The notes under the pieces are model-generated. The model did no database searches. It saw nothing but the letters and a program-made list of their open reading frames with translations, and was not told the origin of the DNA. From Oxalicibacterium flavum (GTDB taxonomy: Bacteria; Pseudomonadota; Gammaproteobacteria; Burkholderiales; Burkholderiaceae_D), in assembly GCF_014635065.1 (NCBI RefSeq), contig NZ_BMCG01000002.1, positions 310,001-374,000 of the forward strand: 64,000 nt of DNA. Reading direction: 5' to 3'. Each line of letters opens with the position of its first letter. The first letter of the stretch is position 1. The position numbers and the translations under genes were made by a program. Below are positions 18,171 to 28,106 of this stretch, piece after piece.

Positions 18171-21100
18171 CAGCCTGGCGCCTGCTCCGTCTGCGGCGCA
18201 TTGCGTTTGCGGCCGAGTCGGTCAAACGCCAGATAGACGACCGGCGTCGTGAACAGCGTCAACACCTGGCTCACGATCAGGCCGCCGACCATGACGATGC
18301 CGAGCGGCTGGCGCAGTTCGGCGCCGGAGCCGGTCGCCAGCATCAGCGGAATCGCACCGAACAGCGCCGCCAGCGTGGTCATGAGGATAGGACGGAAACG
18401 CAGCAGCGCCGCGCGGCGGATCGCCTCGGTCGGCGACATGCCGAGGTTGCGCTGCGCCTCCAGCGCGAAGTCAACCATCATGATGCCGTTCTTCTTGACC
18501 AGGCCGATCAGCAGCACGATGCCGATCACCGCGATCAGATCCAGCGGCCGGCCGCTCAGCAGCAGCGCGAGCAAGGCGCCGACCGTGGCCGACGGCAGCG
18601 TCGATAAAATCGTCAACGGATGCTTGGCGCTTTCGTACAGCATGCCGAGCACCAGGTACATGACGACCACCGCCGCCAGGATCAGCCACAGCGTGTTGGT
18701 GAGCGACTTGCGGAAGGCTTCCGCCGCACCCTGGAACACCAGTTCCACCGATGCCGGCAAGGCCACTTCCTGTTGCACCTCCTCCACCGCCGCCACCGCA
18801 TCACCCAGCGAATAGCCGGCGCCGAGATTGAACGACAGCGTCACCGCCGGGAACTGGCCCTGGTGATCGATCGCCAGCGGCGCATGCCGCTCCACCACGC
18901 GCGCCACTGCAGACAACGGCACCGGCACCGCCTGTGCACTCTCCGCAATCAGCGTCTGCACGCCGGCGCTGACATTGGTATCCACCGACGTGACGTAAAT
19001 GCCGTCGAGCGCATTCAGTCCGCTGCCTTCTGCCTCGCTGCTTTCGAGCACGACGCGATACTGGCTCGCATGCGTGAACATGGTGCTGACCTGGCGCTGG
19101 CCGAAGGCGCTCTGCAGCGCGGAGGCAATGTCGCCGACGCGCAGGCCCAGGCGCGAGGCTGCGTCGCGGTCGATCTCCACATAGGCCTGCAGGCCTTCGC
19201 CCTGCAGGTTGCTGGCGACGTCGGCCAGCTCCGGCCTTTGCTTCAAGGTGTCGAGCAGACGGTTGGTCCATTCGGCGAGTACCGCCCGATCCGGCGAACT
19301 CAACGTCATCTGGTATTGCGTGCGGCTGATGCGGTCTTCCATGCCGAGCTCCTGCACCGGCTGGAACCACGCCGAAATGCCGGGCACCGCGTTGGCCTTC
19401 TCGCGCAGCGTGGCGATCAATTCCTGTGCCGTGACGCTGCGCTGCGCGTGCGGCGCAAGGTTGATCTGCATGCGGCCGCTGTTGAGCGTGGCATTGCCTC
19501 CATCGACACCGATGAAGGACGAGATGCTTTCCACGCCCTCTTCCTGCAGCAGCGCGGACGCCAATGCCTGCTGACGCTCGGCCATGGCGGCGAAGGAAAT
19601 GCTCTGCGGCGCCTCGGTCACGACCTGGATCGCGCCGCTGTCCTGCACCGGGAAGAAGCCCTTGGGCACGACCAGATACAGCAAGGCCGTCAGCACCAGC
19701 GTCGCCACCATCGCCAGCAGCGCCAGCGGCTGGCGCGCCAGCACCCAGTCCAGCGCGCGCGCATAACGGTCGATGGTGCCGCTGAGCCAGTCGCGCGGCG
19801 CCTCCTCGGTATCGTGATGCGCACCGGGCGCAGTCTTCAGCATGCGCGCCGCCATCATCGGCGTCAGCGTCAGCGAAACCACCAGCGAGATCGCAATCGC
19901 GATCGCCAGCGTGACGGCGAATTCGTGGAACATGCGGCCGACCACGTCGGCCATGAACAGCAGCGGGATCAGCACCGCCACCAGCGACACCGTCAGCGAC
20001 ACCAGCGTGAAGCCGATCTCGCGCGCGCCCTCGAGCGCCGCCTGCATCGGCCCGGCGCCAGCCTCGCGATGGCGTGCGATGTTCTCCAGCATCACGATCG
20101 CATCGTCCACCACGAAACCGGCCGCGATGGTCAGCGCCATCAGGCTCAGGTTGTTGAGCGAATAGCCGAGCAGATACATCGCGGCGAAGGTGCCGATCAG
20201 CGACAGCGGCACCGCGATACTCGGAATGATGGTGGCCGGCAATGTGCGCAGGAAGACGAAGGTCACGATCACCACCAGGATGATGGCGAACACCAGTTCC
20301 TTCTGCACGTCGCGCACCGAGCTGCGGATGCTCTCGGTGCGGTCGGAGATCACCTCGACCTTGACCGCAGCCGGCAATGTCGCCGTCAGTTGCGGCAGCA
20401 GTTCGCGCACGCGGTCGGCGACGTTGATGACGTTGGCGCCCGGCTGGCGCTGGATGTTCAGCAGCACGGCGGGCTGCACCTCGCAGTCGGCGGCTGCTTT
20501 TCCTTCTTCATCGCGGCAGGCCTGGCCCGACCATGCAGCGAGGAAACGATCCTCCGCACCGTCGGCCACGGTCGCCACGTCGCCCAGGCGCAGGGGCGCG
20601 CCATTCTTCCAGCTCACGATCAGGTTGCGGTATTCCTCGATGGAGCGCAGTTGATCGTTGGCATCCAGCATGGTCGAACGCGTGGCGCCGTCAAAGCTGC
20701 CCTTGGGCTGGTTGCTGTTGGCGGCGGCAATCGCGGTACGCAGCTGTTCGAGGCTCAGCCCTGCGGCAGCCAATGCACGAATGTTGGCCTGCACGCGGAT
20801 CGCCGGCCGCTGGCCGCCGGCCAGGCTGACCAGGCCCACGCCCGGCAGGCGCGAGAGCTTCTGCGCCATGCGTGTTTCGACCAGATCGACCACGCGCGGC
20901 AGCGGCAAGGTGTCGGAGCTGATGGCCAGCGTCATGATCGGCGTGTCGGCCGGGTTGACCTTGCGATAGATCGGCGGCGTCGGCAGGTCGGACGGCAGCA
21001 GGCTGGCCGCGGTCTGGATCGCCGCCTGCACGTCCTGCTCGGCGACACCCATATCGACTTCGAGTTCGAACTTGAGCGTGACGACCGATACGCCCGACGA

Positions 21101-21352
21101 ACTTGTGGAGGTCATCTGCTGCAGGCCCGGGATCTGACCGAGCCGGCGCTCGAGCGGTGCCGTGATGGTACGCGCAGTCACGTCGGAACTCGCGCCCGGC
21201 TGGTAGGCGAACACCTGGATCACCGGGTAGTCAACCTGCGGCAAGGCGGAAACGGGCAGCAGCCGCCATGCCATCAGGCCGGCGATCAGCATGGCGAGCA
21301 TCAGCAGCGAGGTCGCTACCGGCCGCAGGATGAAAGGACGGGAAATCTGCAT
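18170..21352 (-). CDS. mdtB: RND efflux transporter, MdtB/MuxB type
   Basis: Inner-membrane RND exporter of 1060 residues. It opens with [20 protein letters not shown] and carries [13 protein letters not shown] with the conserved TM4 aspartates. The two periplasmic porter regions contain the usual RND repeats, and the second TM bundle includes [20 protein letters not shown]. An insertion with two cysteines (about 280-295, [18 protein letters not shown]) lies in the first periplasmic loop. It begins 9 nt after the adaptor gene and overlaps the next RND gene by one base. Confidence 0.93.
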   Translation of the reverse strand: MQISRPFILRPVATSLLMLAMLIAGLMAWRLLPVSALPQVDYPVIQVFAYQPGASSDVTARTITAPLERRLGQIPGLQQMTSTSSSGVSVVTLKFELEVDMGVAEQDVQAAIQTAASLLPSDLPTPPIYRKVNPADTPIMTLAISSDTLPLPRVVDLVETRMAQKLSRLPGVGLVSLAGGQRPAIRVQANIRALAAAGLSLEQLRTAIAAANSNQPKGSFDGATRSTMLDANDQLRSIEEYRNLIVSWKNGAPLRLGDVATVADGAEDRFLAAWSGQACRDEEGKAAADCEVQPAVLLNIQRQPGANVINVADRVRELLPQLTATLPAAVKVEVISDRTESIRSSVRDVQKELVFAIILVVIVTFVFLRTLPATIIPSIAVPLSLIGTFAAMYLLGYSLNNLSLMALTIAAGFVVDDAIVMLENIARHREAGAGPMQAALEGAREIGFTLVSLTVSLVAVLIPLLFMADVVGRMFHEFAVTLAIAIAISLVVSLTLTPMMAARMLKTAPGAHHDTEEAPRDWLSGTIDRYARALDWVLARQPLALLAMVATLVLTALLYLVVPKGFFPVQDSGAIQVVTEAPQSISFAAMAERQQALASALLQEEGVESISSFIGVDGGNATLNSGRMQINLAPHAQRSVTAQELIATLREKANAVPGISAWFQPVQELGMEDRISRTQYQMTLSSPDRAVLAEWTNRLLDTLKQRPELADVASNLQGEGLQAYVEIDRDAASRLGLRVGDIASALQSAFGQRQVSTMFTHASQYRVVLESSEAEGSGLNALDGIYVTSVDTNVSAGVQTLIAESAQAVPVPLSAVARVVERHAPLAIDHQGQFPAVTLSFNLGAGYSLGDAVAAVEEVQQEVALPASVELVFQGAAEAFRKSLTNTLWLILAAVVVMYLVLGMLYESAKHPLTILSTLPSATVGALLALLLSGRPLDLIAVIGIVLLIGLVKKNGIMMVDFALEAQRNLGMSPTEAIRRAALLRFRPILMTTLAALFGAIPLMLATGSGAELRQPLGIVMVGGLIVSQVLTLFTTPVVYLAFDRLGRKRNAPQTEQAPG

Positions 21353-21361
21353 TGCGCCCGC

Positions 21362-22582
21362 CTACCGGGCGGCCGGCGCCGCGGTCTCGGCAACAGGCGA
21401 AGCGGCGGGTGCGGCGGCCCCCTCGGTCACGATCACCTCACGCCCTTCTCTCAGGCGATCCAGCCCTTCGAGCACCACGGCTTCGTCCTTGTTCAGGCCC
21501 TTGGCGACAACCACGCGGCCATTGCTCGACGGGCCCAGTTCCAGCATGCGCACCGTGGCCTTGCCATCGTTGATCGCATAGACGTAGCTGCCGCGCGAAC
21601 CGTATTGCACCGCATCGAGCGGGATCGTCACCGCATTCGGCAGCTTTTGCAGTGCCAGACGCAGGTTGACGAACTGGTTGGGGAACAGGCTGTCGTCGGC
21701 ATTCTCGAAACGCGCCTTCAGGCGCAGCGTGCCGGTGGCAACGTCGATCTGGTTGTCCAGCGTTTCCAGCCGGCCCTGGGCGAGCCGCTTGCTCGCGTTG
21801 CGATCCCAGGCTTCCGCCACCGGCTTGACGTCGCCGGCATAGGCGGTGCGCACCTGCGCGATCTGCGTTTCCGGTACGTTGAACAGCACCGAAATCGGCT
21901 TGGTCTGCAGCAGCGTGAACAGGCCGTTCGCATCGTTGGCCGTAATCAGGTTGCCGGCATCGACACGACGCAGACCGACGCGGCCACTGATCGGCGCCTC
22001 GATGCGCGTATAGGACAACTGCAACTTGGCGTTATCGACCTGTGCCTGATCGGACTGCAGCGTGCCGCGCAACTGCTGCACAAGTGCCGCCTGGCGATCG
22101 AGCTGCTGGCGCGCCACTGCGTCCTGCTTGAACAACTGCTCGTAGCGCGCCAGTTCGCTCTCCGCATTCTTCAACTGCGCCATGTTCTGCTGTTGCTGGC
22201 CCTGTGCCTGCGCCAGCTGCACGCGGAACGGCCGTGCATCGATCTCCGCCAGCAACTGGCCACGCTCCACGTGCTGTCCCTCGCGCACCAGCACGCGCGC
22301 CAGCTCGCCGTCAACGCGGCTGCGCACGGTCACCGTGTTGTACGGCGTGACGGTGCCGATCGCCTGCAACTGCACGGTGAAGTCTTCCACGCGCGCTGCC
22401 TCCACCTTGACCGCCACCGGCCCCGTCCACGGATTGGGACCGCCCTCTGCCGGTGCCTTGGAGCGCAACAGGAAGAACAGCACCAGGCCGATCAATACGG
22501 CCGCCAACACCAGCCAGATCAGGCGTCGGGAAAAACGGGAAGAGGACGATGCGGAGGCAGGATCAGGGTGTGGAGGAAACAT
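21362..22582 (-). CDS. mdtA: RND membrane-fusion (adaptor) protein, MdtA/MuxA type
   Basis: Periplasmic adaptor of 406 residues. One N-terminal membrane anchor (RLIWLVLAAVLIGLVLFFLL) is followed by the lipoyl/beta-barrel halves (GTVTPYNTVTVRSRVDGELA and APISGRVGLRRVDAGNLI). An alpha-hairpin lies in between, rich in Gln and Ala. ATG 22582 gives a normal anchor. A GTG at 22639 would add 19 residues without recognisable signal features. It is the first gene of the four-gene operon adaptor, RND, RND, outer-membrane factor, the layout of muxABC-opmB in Pseudomonas. A Fur-box-like site lies about 65 bp upstream. Confidence 0.9.
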   Translation of the reverse strand: MFPPHPDPASASSSSRFSRRLIWLVLAAVLIGLVLFFLLRSKAPAEGGPNPWTGPVAVKVEAARVEDFTVQLQAIGTVTPYNTVTVRSRVDGELARVLVREGQHVERGQLLAEIDARPFRVQLAQAQGQQQQNMAQLKNAESELARYEQLFKQDAVARQQLDRQAALVQQLRGTLQSDQAQVDNAKLQLSYTRIEAPISGRVGLRRVDAGNLITANDANGLFTLLQTKPISVLFNVPETQIAQVRTAYAGDVKPVAEAWDRNASKRLAQGRLETLDNQIDVATGTLRLKARFENADDSLFPNQFVNLRLALQKLPNAVTIPLDAVQYGSRGSYVYAINDGKATVRMLELGPSSNGRVVVAKGLNKDEAVVLEGLDRLREGREVIVTEGAAAPAASPVAETAAPAAR

Positions 22583-22647
22583 GGAAGGCGCGCAAAAAAT
22601 CGCCGGCGGCCAAAAGCCGCCGGACAGAATGGGGGACACTCAACAAA

Positions 22648-22662
22648 TAAGAACAATTCTCA
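22648..22662. promoter_or_regulatory. Fur-box-like site upstream of the efflux operon
   Basis: On the minus strand it reads TGAGAAT-T-GTTCTTA, a strong 7-1-7 Fur match and very similar to the boxes before the sigma genes at 1474 and 13500. It is the only candidate operator in the short gap between the efflux operon and the lipoprotein gene. Confidence 0.68.
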
Positions 22663-22727
22663 TTTTAAAGAGAATCGTGCATTTGTGCAACGAGCCGCAT
22701 GTTCCCCGCCACCCGAAGCCGAAATGC

Positions 22728-23501
22728 TTACTGCATATAGCGCGACTCGAACTCCGCTACCACCGTGCCCTGCCCGTCCAGCAGCCGCAGGCGCTCACCT
22801 TCGATCTGCCAACTTGCCACCGTCGGCAGCATGGTGTGGATACGATGTTCCTGATCCATGCCATGCGGACACGCCATCAGCGTTCCCGCCATGCGGCTGA
22901 AACTCAGGCGCTGCCCCTCCAGCCGATAGCTGCCGCCCATGCCATTGCATCCGCCCGAGCCGGAAACGCTATGCCGGTCCGGATGAAGCACCAGATGCGG
23001 CTCACGCTGATGCTCCGCCACCGTCACCGGCTGACCGTTCAGGCGCACCATCTTCCAATAGGTGTTCTCGAGCGTGGCGCGGCTTGACGGCTCCGCCGGC
23101 ATTGCCCGTTTCAACAGCATATCGACGTGCCGCACACCATCGGCTCCCAGCACCGGATAAGCGGTATCCGTGACGAACAACAGGCTTCCGCCCGCCTTGA
23201 TGCTGGCGCGCACCTGGTAGCGATGACCGGATTGCAGGCGCGCCGGATCATAGGGGATTTCGAACCGGATCGGCACCTGCCCGACCGGCTGCACGGTGGT
23301 GCCACCGATCTCCACCGCCGGCGCATCGGCACGGGACACGTCTTCGAGTTGCACCTCCAGCACTGCGTCGGGCGGCAAGGCCATGCGCTCGCGGTAGCTG
23401 GCGCTGCCGGTGATCGACGAGGTGGGCGGTACCGCCGCGCAGCCGCCCAATGCAACGATTCCCATCCAGGTGGCAAGCAATGTGCAATAACGGAAGATCA
23501 T
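22728..23501 (-). CDS. Lipoprotein with YbaY-like and META/HslJ-like domains
   Basis: Envelope lipoprotein of 257 residues. The lipobox is ALGGC (Cys about 21). Residues about 30-130 match the YbaY/YscW-type lipoprotein domain (GSASYRERMALPPDAVLEVQ, VPIRFEIPYD). Residues about 145-255 match the META/HslJ domain (LENTYWKMVRLNGQPV, SGSGGCNGMGGSYRLEG, ACPHGMDQE). HslJ-type proteins are linked to stress or drug tolerance in E. coli. The role here is unknown. It sits between the efflux operon and the divergent sigma gene and is probably transcribed on its own. Confidence 0.85.
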   Translation of the reverse strand: MIFRYCTLLATWMGIVALGGCAAVPPTSSITGSASYRERMALPPDAVLEVQLEDVSRADAPAVEIGGTTVQPVGQVPIRFEIPYDPARLQSGHRYQVRASIKAGGSLLFVTDTAYPVLGADGVRHVDMLLKRAMPAEPSSRATLENTYWKMVRLNGQPVTVAEHQREPHLVLHPDRHSVSGSGGCNGMGGSYRLEGQRLSFSRMAGTLMACPHGMDQEHRIHTMLPTVASWQIEGERLRLLDGQGTVVAEFESRYMQ

Positions 23502-23774
23502 GGCGTGTTCTCCTTTTTTGATAGCGATGGCACCAAGGCAATCGGCCGACTGATTCTAACAATAGAGACAATACTGAAACAGAGTTGAATATCTGCAATA
23601 TGGCGTGGTACTGATACTTCATCACAACGAAGGGAACAATCTGCAGTTGTCCCCGGGATTTCTCATCCGCTAGAATGCAAGGCATTTTCCCGTCAACGAT
23701 GCCGATCTCCGGTGAGCCGCCGCCACGACCAGATGCCCGCTTCTTGATGCACCTATTCGTTTCCCGGATCAATC

Positions 23775-24305
23775 GTGGTTGCACGTTACTACCGAGAATT
23801 ACTGAGCTTCCTGTCGCGCACTGTCAAGGATCGCGATGCTGCGGCCGATCTGGCGCAGGAAAGCTATGCCCGCGTACTGGCTGCGCAGCAGGCAGGCCAG
23901 GCCATCCATAATCCGCGCGCCCTCCTCTACCGCACCGCACGCAATCTCGTGATCGACCAGCATCGTCGCGACGCCACGCGTGCGGAAATCGAAGACGCCA
24001 ACGCTGACGACATCCAGGATATCGAGGCCGGTCCTGCCGCACTCCAGCCAGACGTATTGCTGGCATCGCAACAGGGGGTCGAAGCCATGATTGCCGCGAT
24101 TGAACAACTGCCACCGCGCTGCCGTGAGACTTTCATCCTGCACAAGTTCGACGGTCTCTCATATGCCGAGATTGCCGAGCGCATGAACATCTCCGCCCGC
24201 ACGGTGGAAATGCAACTGAAGATCGCCATGGATGTTTGCTGGCGTTGCTTCGACGCACTGCACGGCGACGGCAAGCCACACCGCAGAAAACGGAACAGGA
24301 AATGA
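23775..24305 (+). CDS. FecI-type ECF sigma factor, divergent subgroup (cassette E)
   Basis: ECF sigma factor of 176 residues from GTG 23775; no in-frame ATG fits. Region 2 has YYRELLSFLSRTVKDRDAAA and DLAQESYARVL. Region 4 has FDGLSYAEIAERMNIS and a basic tail (KPHRRKRNRK). It lacks the HHGWL motif shared by the other five sigma factors, so it belongs to a separate FpvI/FoxI-like branch. No convincing Fur box precedes it; a candidate lies before its receptor instead. It leads a rightward set with fecR and receptor. Confidence 0.9.
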   Translation: MVARYYRELLSFLSRTVKDRDAAADLAQESYARVLAAQQAGQAIHNPRALLYRTARNLVIDQHRRDATRAEIEDANADDIQDIEAGPAALQPDVLLASQQGVEAMIAAIEQLPPRCRETFILHKFDGLSYAEIAERMNISARTVEMQLKIAMDVCWRCFDALHGDGKPHRRKRNRK

Positions 24306-24422
24306 TGCAACGCTACACTCGGCATCACTTGCACATCGACGCATCCGCTGGCTGGCGCACTGCGCCGCCTACCGTATTTTGCGCCGGTCGTGCGTCTGCA
24401 TAACAAGGAACCAGTCAACGCC

Positions 24423-25508
24423 ATGCGCTTATCCACACCCGCCACGGACAGCACCACCCTGCGCCCTCAGGTGCTCGACTGGTTCGCCCGTCGCCAGCGC
24501 CACGACTGGAGCAAACAGGACGAACAAGCATTCAATGCCTGGCTCGACGAAGACCCCAACCATGCCGCGAGTTACCGCGAATGGCTGTCCAACTGGCAAG
24601 CCATCGATACTCTACCTGCTGATGCCGTGGCGCGTTTGCGTGCCGGCCTCGCACGAGACAAGGCGCAGGGACAGGCAAAGTCACAAACGCAAGGCAAGAC
24701 AACGACACAGGCTGCGCCGCTACACCCCACACGCCGACGATTCTTCCGTCCCATCCTGGCACTGGCAACCACCGCCGCGCTGGTCGTCGGTACCACGTGG
24801 CTGGTCCGGCCGCAGTGGTACGGCAGTCCCGTCTATACACAAATCTTCGAGACCGCACGCGGTCAACAGGGCCAGGTACAACTGCCGGACGGCAGCGTTC
24901 TGCAACTGGACACGTCCACCCGTCTCGAGATTGCCTATTACGAAGACCGCCGCCAAATACGACTCACTGACGGACAAGCTGCCTTTGACGTACAGGCCGA
25001 TACCGCCCGGCCTTTCCACGTACTGGCCGGTCCCATACGCGCCACCGCACTTGGCACACGCTTCGTAGTCCGCCACACTCCAGAGATTGCCGGCGATGCC
25101 GGCGTCCACGTCACGGTGGAAAAAGGCAAGGTACGCGTGGCCAGCCTGACCGACCGCAACGACGCTGACGAAGAAGCCACCGCGCAATACCTGACCGCCG
25201 GCCAGCAGATCGGTGCCGATGCCCAAGGCATTCTCGGCCATATCGCCGCGGTCCCGTCCGATGGCATTGCACCCTGGCGTGACGGAAGGCTCAGCTTCAT
25301 CAATGCCCGCCTCGATCGTGTACTCGACGAATTCCGCCGCTATGGCGATGTCCCCTTGCGAATCCGCGATCCGCAGGTCGCCGCGCTGCGCCTGTCCGGC
25401 ACCTTCGACCCGCAAGATCCGGCCACCCTGCAACGCATCCTGCCCGCCGCCCTACCGGTTCGCCTTCAGCAATCGGCACAAGGCATCGAAATCCGCTCCC
25501 GGGAATAA
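24423..25508 (+). CDS. FecR-family regulator (cassette E)
   Basis: FecR-type regulator, 361 residues from ATG 24423; a GTG at 24390 could add 11. The cytoplasmic domain at about 10-65 has VLDWFARRQRHDWS and HAASYREWLSNW. A basic, Gln/Thr-rich linker leads to a membrane helix at about 104-122. The periplasmic core has TARGQQGQVQLPDGSVLQLD and TALGTRFVVRHTP, and the C-terminus is STN-like (PQVAALRLSGTFDPQD). There is a 117-bp gap after the sigma gene, larger than in the other cassettes. Confidence 0.92.
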   Translation: MRLSTPATDSTTLRPQVLDWFARRQRHDWSKQDEQAFNAWLDEDPNHAASYREWLSNWQAIDTLPADAVARLRAGLARDKAQGQAKSQTQGKTTTQAAPLHPTRRRFFRPILALATTAALVVGTTWLVRPQWYGSPVYTQIFETARGQQGQVQLPDGSVLQLDTSTRLEIAYYEDRRQIRLTDGQAAFDVQADTARPFHVLAGPIRATALGTRFVVRHTPEIAGDAGVHVTVEKGKVRVASLTDRNDADEEATAQYLTAGQQIGADAQGILGHIAAVPSDGIAPWRDGRLSFINARLDRVLDEFRRYGDVPLRIRDPQVAALRLSGTFDPQDPATLQRILPAALPVRLQQSAQGIEIRSRE

Positions 25509-25606
25509 ACGCAAGACATACCCATATCACTTGCAGGGAAATGCGTCGGAAAAATTGTTGGCGATGCTTACCGTATTTCTCAAACCTCGCCCGTCTTCCC
25601 AATTAG

Positions 25607-25621
25607 GAATAATTTTTATTC
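25607..25621. promoter_or_regulatory. Fur-box-like palindrome before the cassette E receptor
   Basis: GAATAA-TTT-TTATTC is a perfect AT-rich inverted repeat 20 bases before the receptor ATG. It is a weaker Fur match than those before the sigma genes. Confidence 0.45.
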
Positions 25622-25641
25622 AATCTTGGGAGATCAAAAAC

Positions 25642-28029
25642 ATGAAAGACGCCATCCTCCGTCCCGCACCGCTTGCCCTGCTGATTGCACTGGCATTCGG
25701 CAGCGGCGCACTGCACGCGCAGCCAGCGGCCGCACCCGCCAACTCCATACAAATCAGCATCAATGCACAGCCACTGGCGGAAGCCCTCAACGACTGGGCA
25801 CGGCAGACGCGCATTCAGTTGGTGGTCGAACAGTCGCTGGTGGCGGGCAAAACCGCGCCGGCCGTTAACGGCAACCTGACACCACGCCAGGCACTCGACA
25901 GACTGCTTGCAGGAAGCGGGCTTGCTGCCATTGACGATACAGGAGGCGCAATCGTGATCAGGGCGATTCCGTCAGCCGGACAGGAAGCGACGCTTCCTGC
26001 CGTGAAGGTCATGGCGGAGACAATGCTCCCGGCTGCTTACGCAGGAGGACAAGTTGCTCGTGGCGGACGGGTCGGCATGCTGGGTAACCGCGATATGCTC
26101 GACACGCCTTTCAGCACCACCCAGTACACCGCCCAACTGGCGGAAGATCAGCAGGCGCAGACCATTGGCGACGTACTGGTCAACGATCCCTCGGTGCGTA
26201 ATACCTATGCGCGCAGCGCGGGCCGCGAGGAATTCAACATCCGTGGCTTTACGCTGTTCAACTATGACGTCTCCTATAACGGCCTCTACGGCCTGTCGCC
26301 GCGCAATGCCGCCTCGCTGATCGGCGTGGAGCGCGTGGAAGTGCTGCGCGGCCCCAGTGCACTTCTCAACGGCATGGCGCCCGCCGGCTCTGTGGGCGGC
26401 GGCATCAATCTGGTGCCCAAGCGCGCAGGGGCCGATCCGCTCACTCGCTTGACACTGTCATACCTCGATGACGGTCAGTTCGGCGCGCATGCCGATGTAT
26501 CACGCCGTTTTGGCAACGAACAACAGTGGGGTGTGCGCTTCAATGCCGCCAAGCGCTCGGGTGACACACCTGTCAATGGATCGAGCGAACGGGTAGATGC
26601 CCTTGCTCTCGGCCTGGACTATCAGGGCGAACGCGTGCGCCTGGAGGCGGATCTCAACTACCAGGACCGCGTGACACACGGCCGCAGCAGCCTGCTGTTC
26701 CCTCCAGCCTCCGGCACGCCCATCGCCGCGGCGCCGGACAACAAGCTCAACTTTCAGCCCAAGTGGAGCTACTGGGAAGCAAAGGAGCGGGCCGCCGTGG
26801 TGCGCGGCGAAGTTGACATCGCGCCCGGACTGGTCGCCTACGGCGCGCTGGGCGCCATGCAGTACGACTTCGACAGCCTGCAGACCACCTCGTTGCTGCA
26901 GGATGCGCAGGGCAATCTCCTCGTCCGTCCGTACCGGCTCAAGGAGTATGTCGATACCCGCACCATCGAGGCCGGCCTGCGCGGCAGGTTCGAGACCGGC
27001 AAGTTGCACCATGAGGTCGTGGTCAGCGCCACCAGCTATGCACAGGACAACGGTTTGCTGAGGCAAAACGACGCCATCTCCCCGTCGAGCATCTACACGC
27101 CGGCAGACATCGCATTCCCGAACATCACGCTCGGCGGTTCGATTCCGAGGACCTCTGAAACCCGGATGCGCAGCCTGGCCTTCGCGGACACGATTTCCTC
27201 GGCGGACCGCCGCATCCAGTTGACGCTGGGCGCTCGCCACCAGGAAGTACGCACGCGCACGCTGGACCCTGACACGGGCGCGCAATCGGCCCGCTACGAC
27301 AAATCCGCGGTGACACCGATGGCTTCCCTGCTGTTCAAGGCAACGGAAGGCGTTTCTCTGTACGGCAACTACATCGAAGGTCTGTCCCAGGGTCCCACTG
27401 CGCCCAGCGGAACATCCAACATGGGCCAGATGTTCCCGCCGTCCAAATCCAAGCAGGTCGAAATCGGCGCCAAGTACGACACAGGTCGTTTTGCCACCAC
27501 GGTCAGCCTGTTCCAGATCGAACGTCCCAGCAGCGTGCTGGATGCCGCCACTGCACCGCCCACGTTCCGCATGGATGGCCAACAGCGCAACCGCGGCCTG
27601 GAAATCATCAGCCAGGGCGAAGTGACCAGCGGTGTGCGGCTGTTGACAGGCATGGCTTATACCCAGGGCAAGCTGGTCAAGACCGAGGGTGGTGCCAACG
27701 ATGGACGCACCGCCCCTGCAACACCACGGCTGCAAATCAACCTGGGCGGCGAATGGGACACGTCCTTCCTGCCGGGCCTGACCCTGACCGCACGCGGGCT
27801 GCGCACCAGCTCGCAGTACGTCGATATGGCAAACACCCAGCAACTGCCATCGTGGACGCGCTGGGACATCGGTGCACGCTACCGCTTCAACGCGGGCGGC
27901 AGGCCAGTGACGCTGCGCGCCTCCATCGAGAACGTGCTGGACAGGGACTTCTGGCAATCCGCCGCTCGCGAAGGCTTGACGATGGGCGCGCCGCGCACGC
28001 TACTGGTTTCTGTCTCCACCGATTTCTGA
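25642..28029 (+). CDS. TonB-dependent siderophore receptor with STN domain (cassette E)
   Basis: Outer-membrane receptor of 795 residues. The signal peptide ends near GALHAQ. The STN domain spans about 35-105 (ISINAQPLAEALNDWARQTR, NGNLTPRQALDRLLAGSGLA). The TonB box is near ATLPAVKVMAE. The plug carries YAGGQVARGGRVGMLGNRD, as in the cassette D receptor, and VEVLRGPSALLNGMAPAG. The barrel ends LLVSVSTDF. ATG 25642 follows GGGAG. A longer frame from 25213 overlaps fecR and is not real. It follows its sigma and FecR genes in the same direction. Confidence 0.93.
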   Translation: MKDAILRPAPLALLIALAFGSGALHAQPAAAPANSIQISINAQPLAEALNDWARQTRIQLVVEQSLVAGKTAPAVNGNLTPRQALDRLLAGSGLAAIDDTGGAIVIRAIPSAGQEATLPAVKVMAETMLPAAYAGGQVARGGRVGMLGNRDMLDTPFSTTQYTAQLAEDQQAQTIGDVLVNDPSVRNTYARSAGREEFNIRGFTLFNYDVSYNGLYGLSPRNAASLIGVERVEVLRGPSALLNGMAPAGSVGGGINLVPKRAGADPLTRLTLSYLDDGQFGAHADVSRRFGNEQQWGVRFNAAKRSGDTPVNGSSERVDALALGLDYQGERVRLEADLNYQDRVTHGRSSLLFPPASGTPIAAAPDNKLNFQPKWSYWEAKERAAVVRGEVDIAPGLVAYGALGAMQYDFDSLQTTSLLQDAQGNLLVRPYRLKEYVDTRTIEAGLRGRFETGKLHHEVVVSATSYAQDNGLLRQNDAISPSSIYTPADIAFPNITLGGSIPRTSETRMRSLAFADTISSADRRIQLTLGARHQEVRTRTLDPDTGAQSARYDKSAVTPMASLLFKATEGVSLYGNYIEGLSQGPTAPSGTSNMGQMFPPSKSKQVEIGAKYDTGRFATTVSLFQIERPSSVLDAATAPPTFRMDGQQRNRGLEIISQGEVTSGVRLLTGMAYTQGKLVKTEGGANDGRTAPATPRLQINLGGEWDTSFLPGLTLTARGLRTSSQYVDMANTQQLPSWTRWDIGARYRFNAGGRPVTLRASIENVLDRDFWQSAAREGLTMGAPRTLLVSVSTDF

Positions 28030-28043
28030 GCGCGCTTGAATGA

Positions 28044-28085
28044 CAGGATCAGGCATTGCCCGCGAGTCGGCAATGCCTGATCCTG
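28044..28085. terminator. Bidirectional hairpin between two convergent receptor genes
   Basis: A perfect 17-bp inverted repeat (arms CAGGATCAGGCATTGCC and its complement) encloses an 8-nt loop. It lies 14 bases after one receptor stop and 21 bases before the other, in the convergent gap. It has no T-tract on either side, so it may act by blocking or protecting transcripts rather than as a classic terminator. Confidence 0.65.
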
Positions 28086-28106
28086 AATTGAAGGCACCGC
28101 TTCACC

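Noticed and set aside
13620-22582. Classical multidrug-only interpretation of the RND operon
   Set aside because: Not excluded, but the Fur-box-like site and the flanking iron cassettes make an iron-related export role at least as likely, so no drug substrate is assigned.
18620-22900. Open frame of 1426 codons on the plus strand opposite the RND pump genes
   Set aside because: It is antisense to two clearly conserved RND genes and the adaptor. The translation is rich in Arg, His and Gln with no domains, as expected from high-GC shadow frames.
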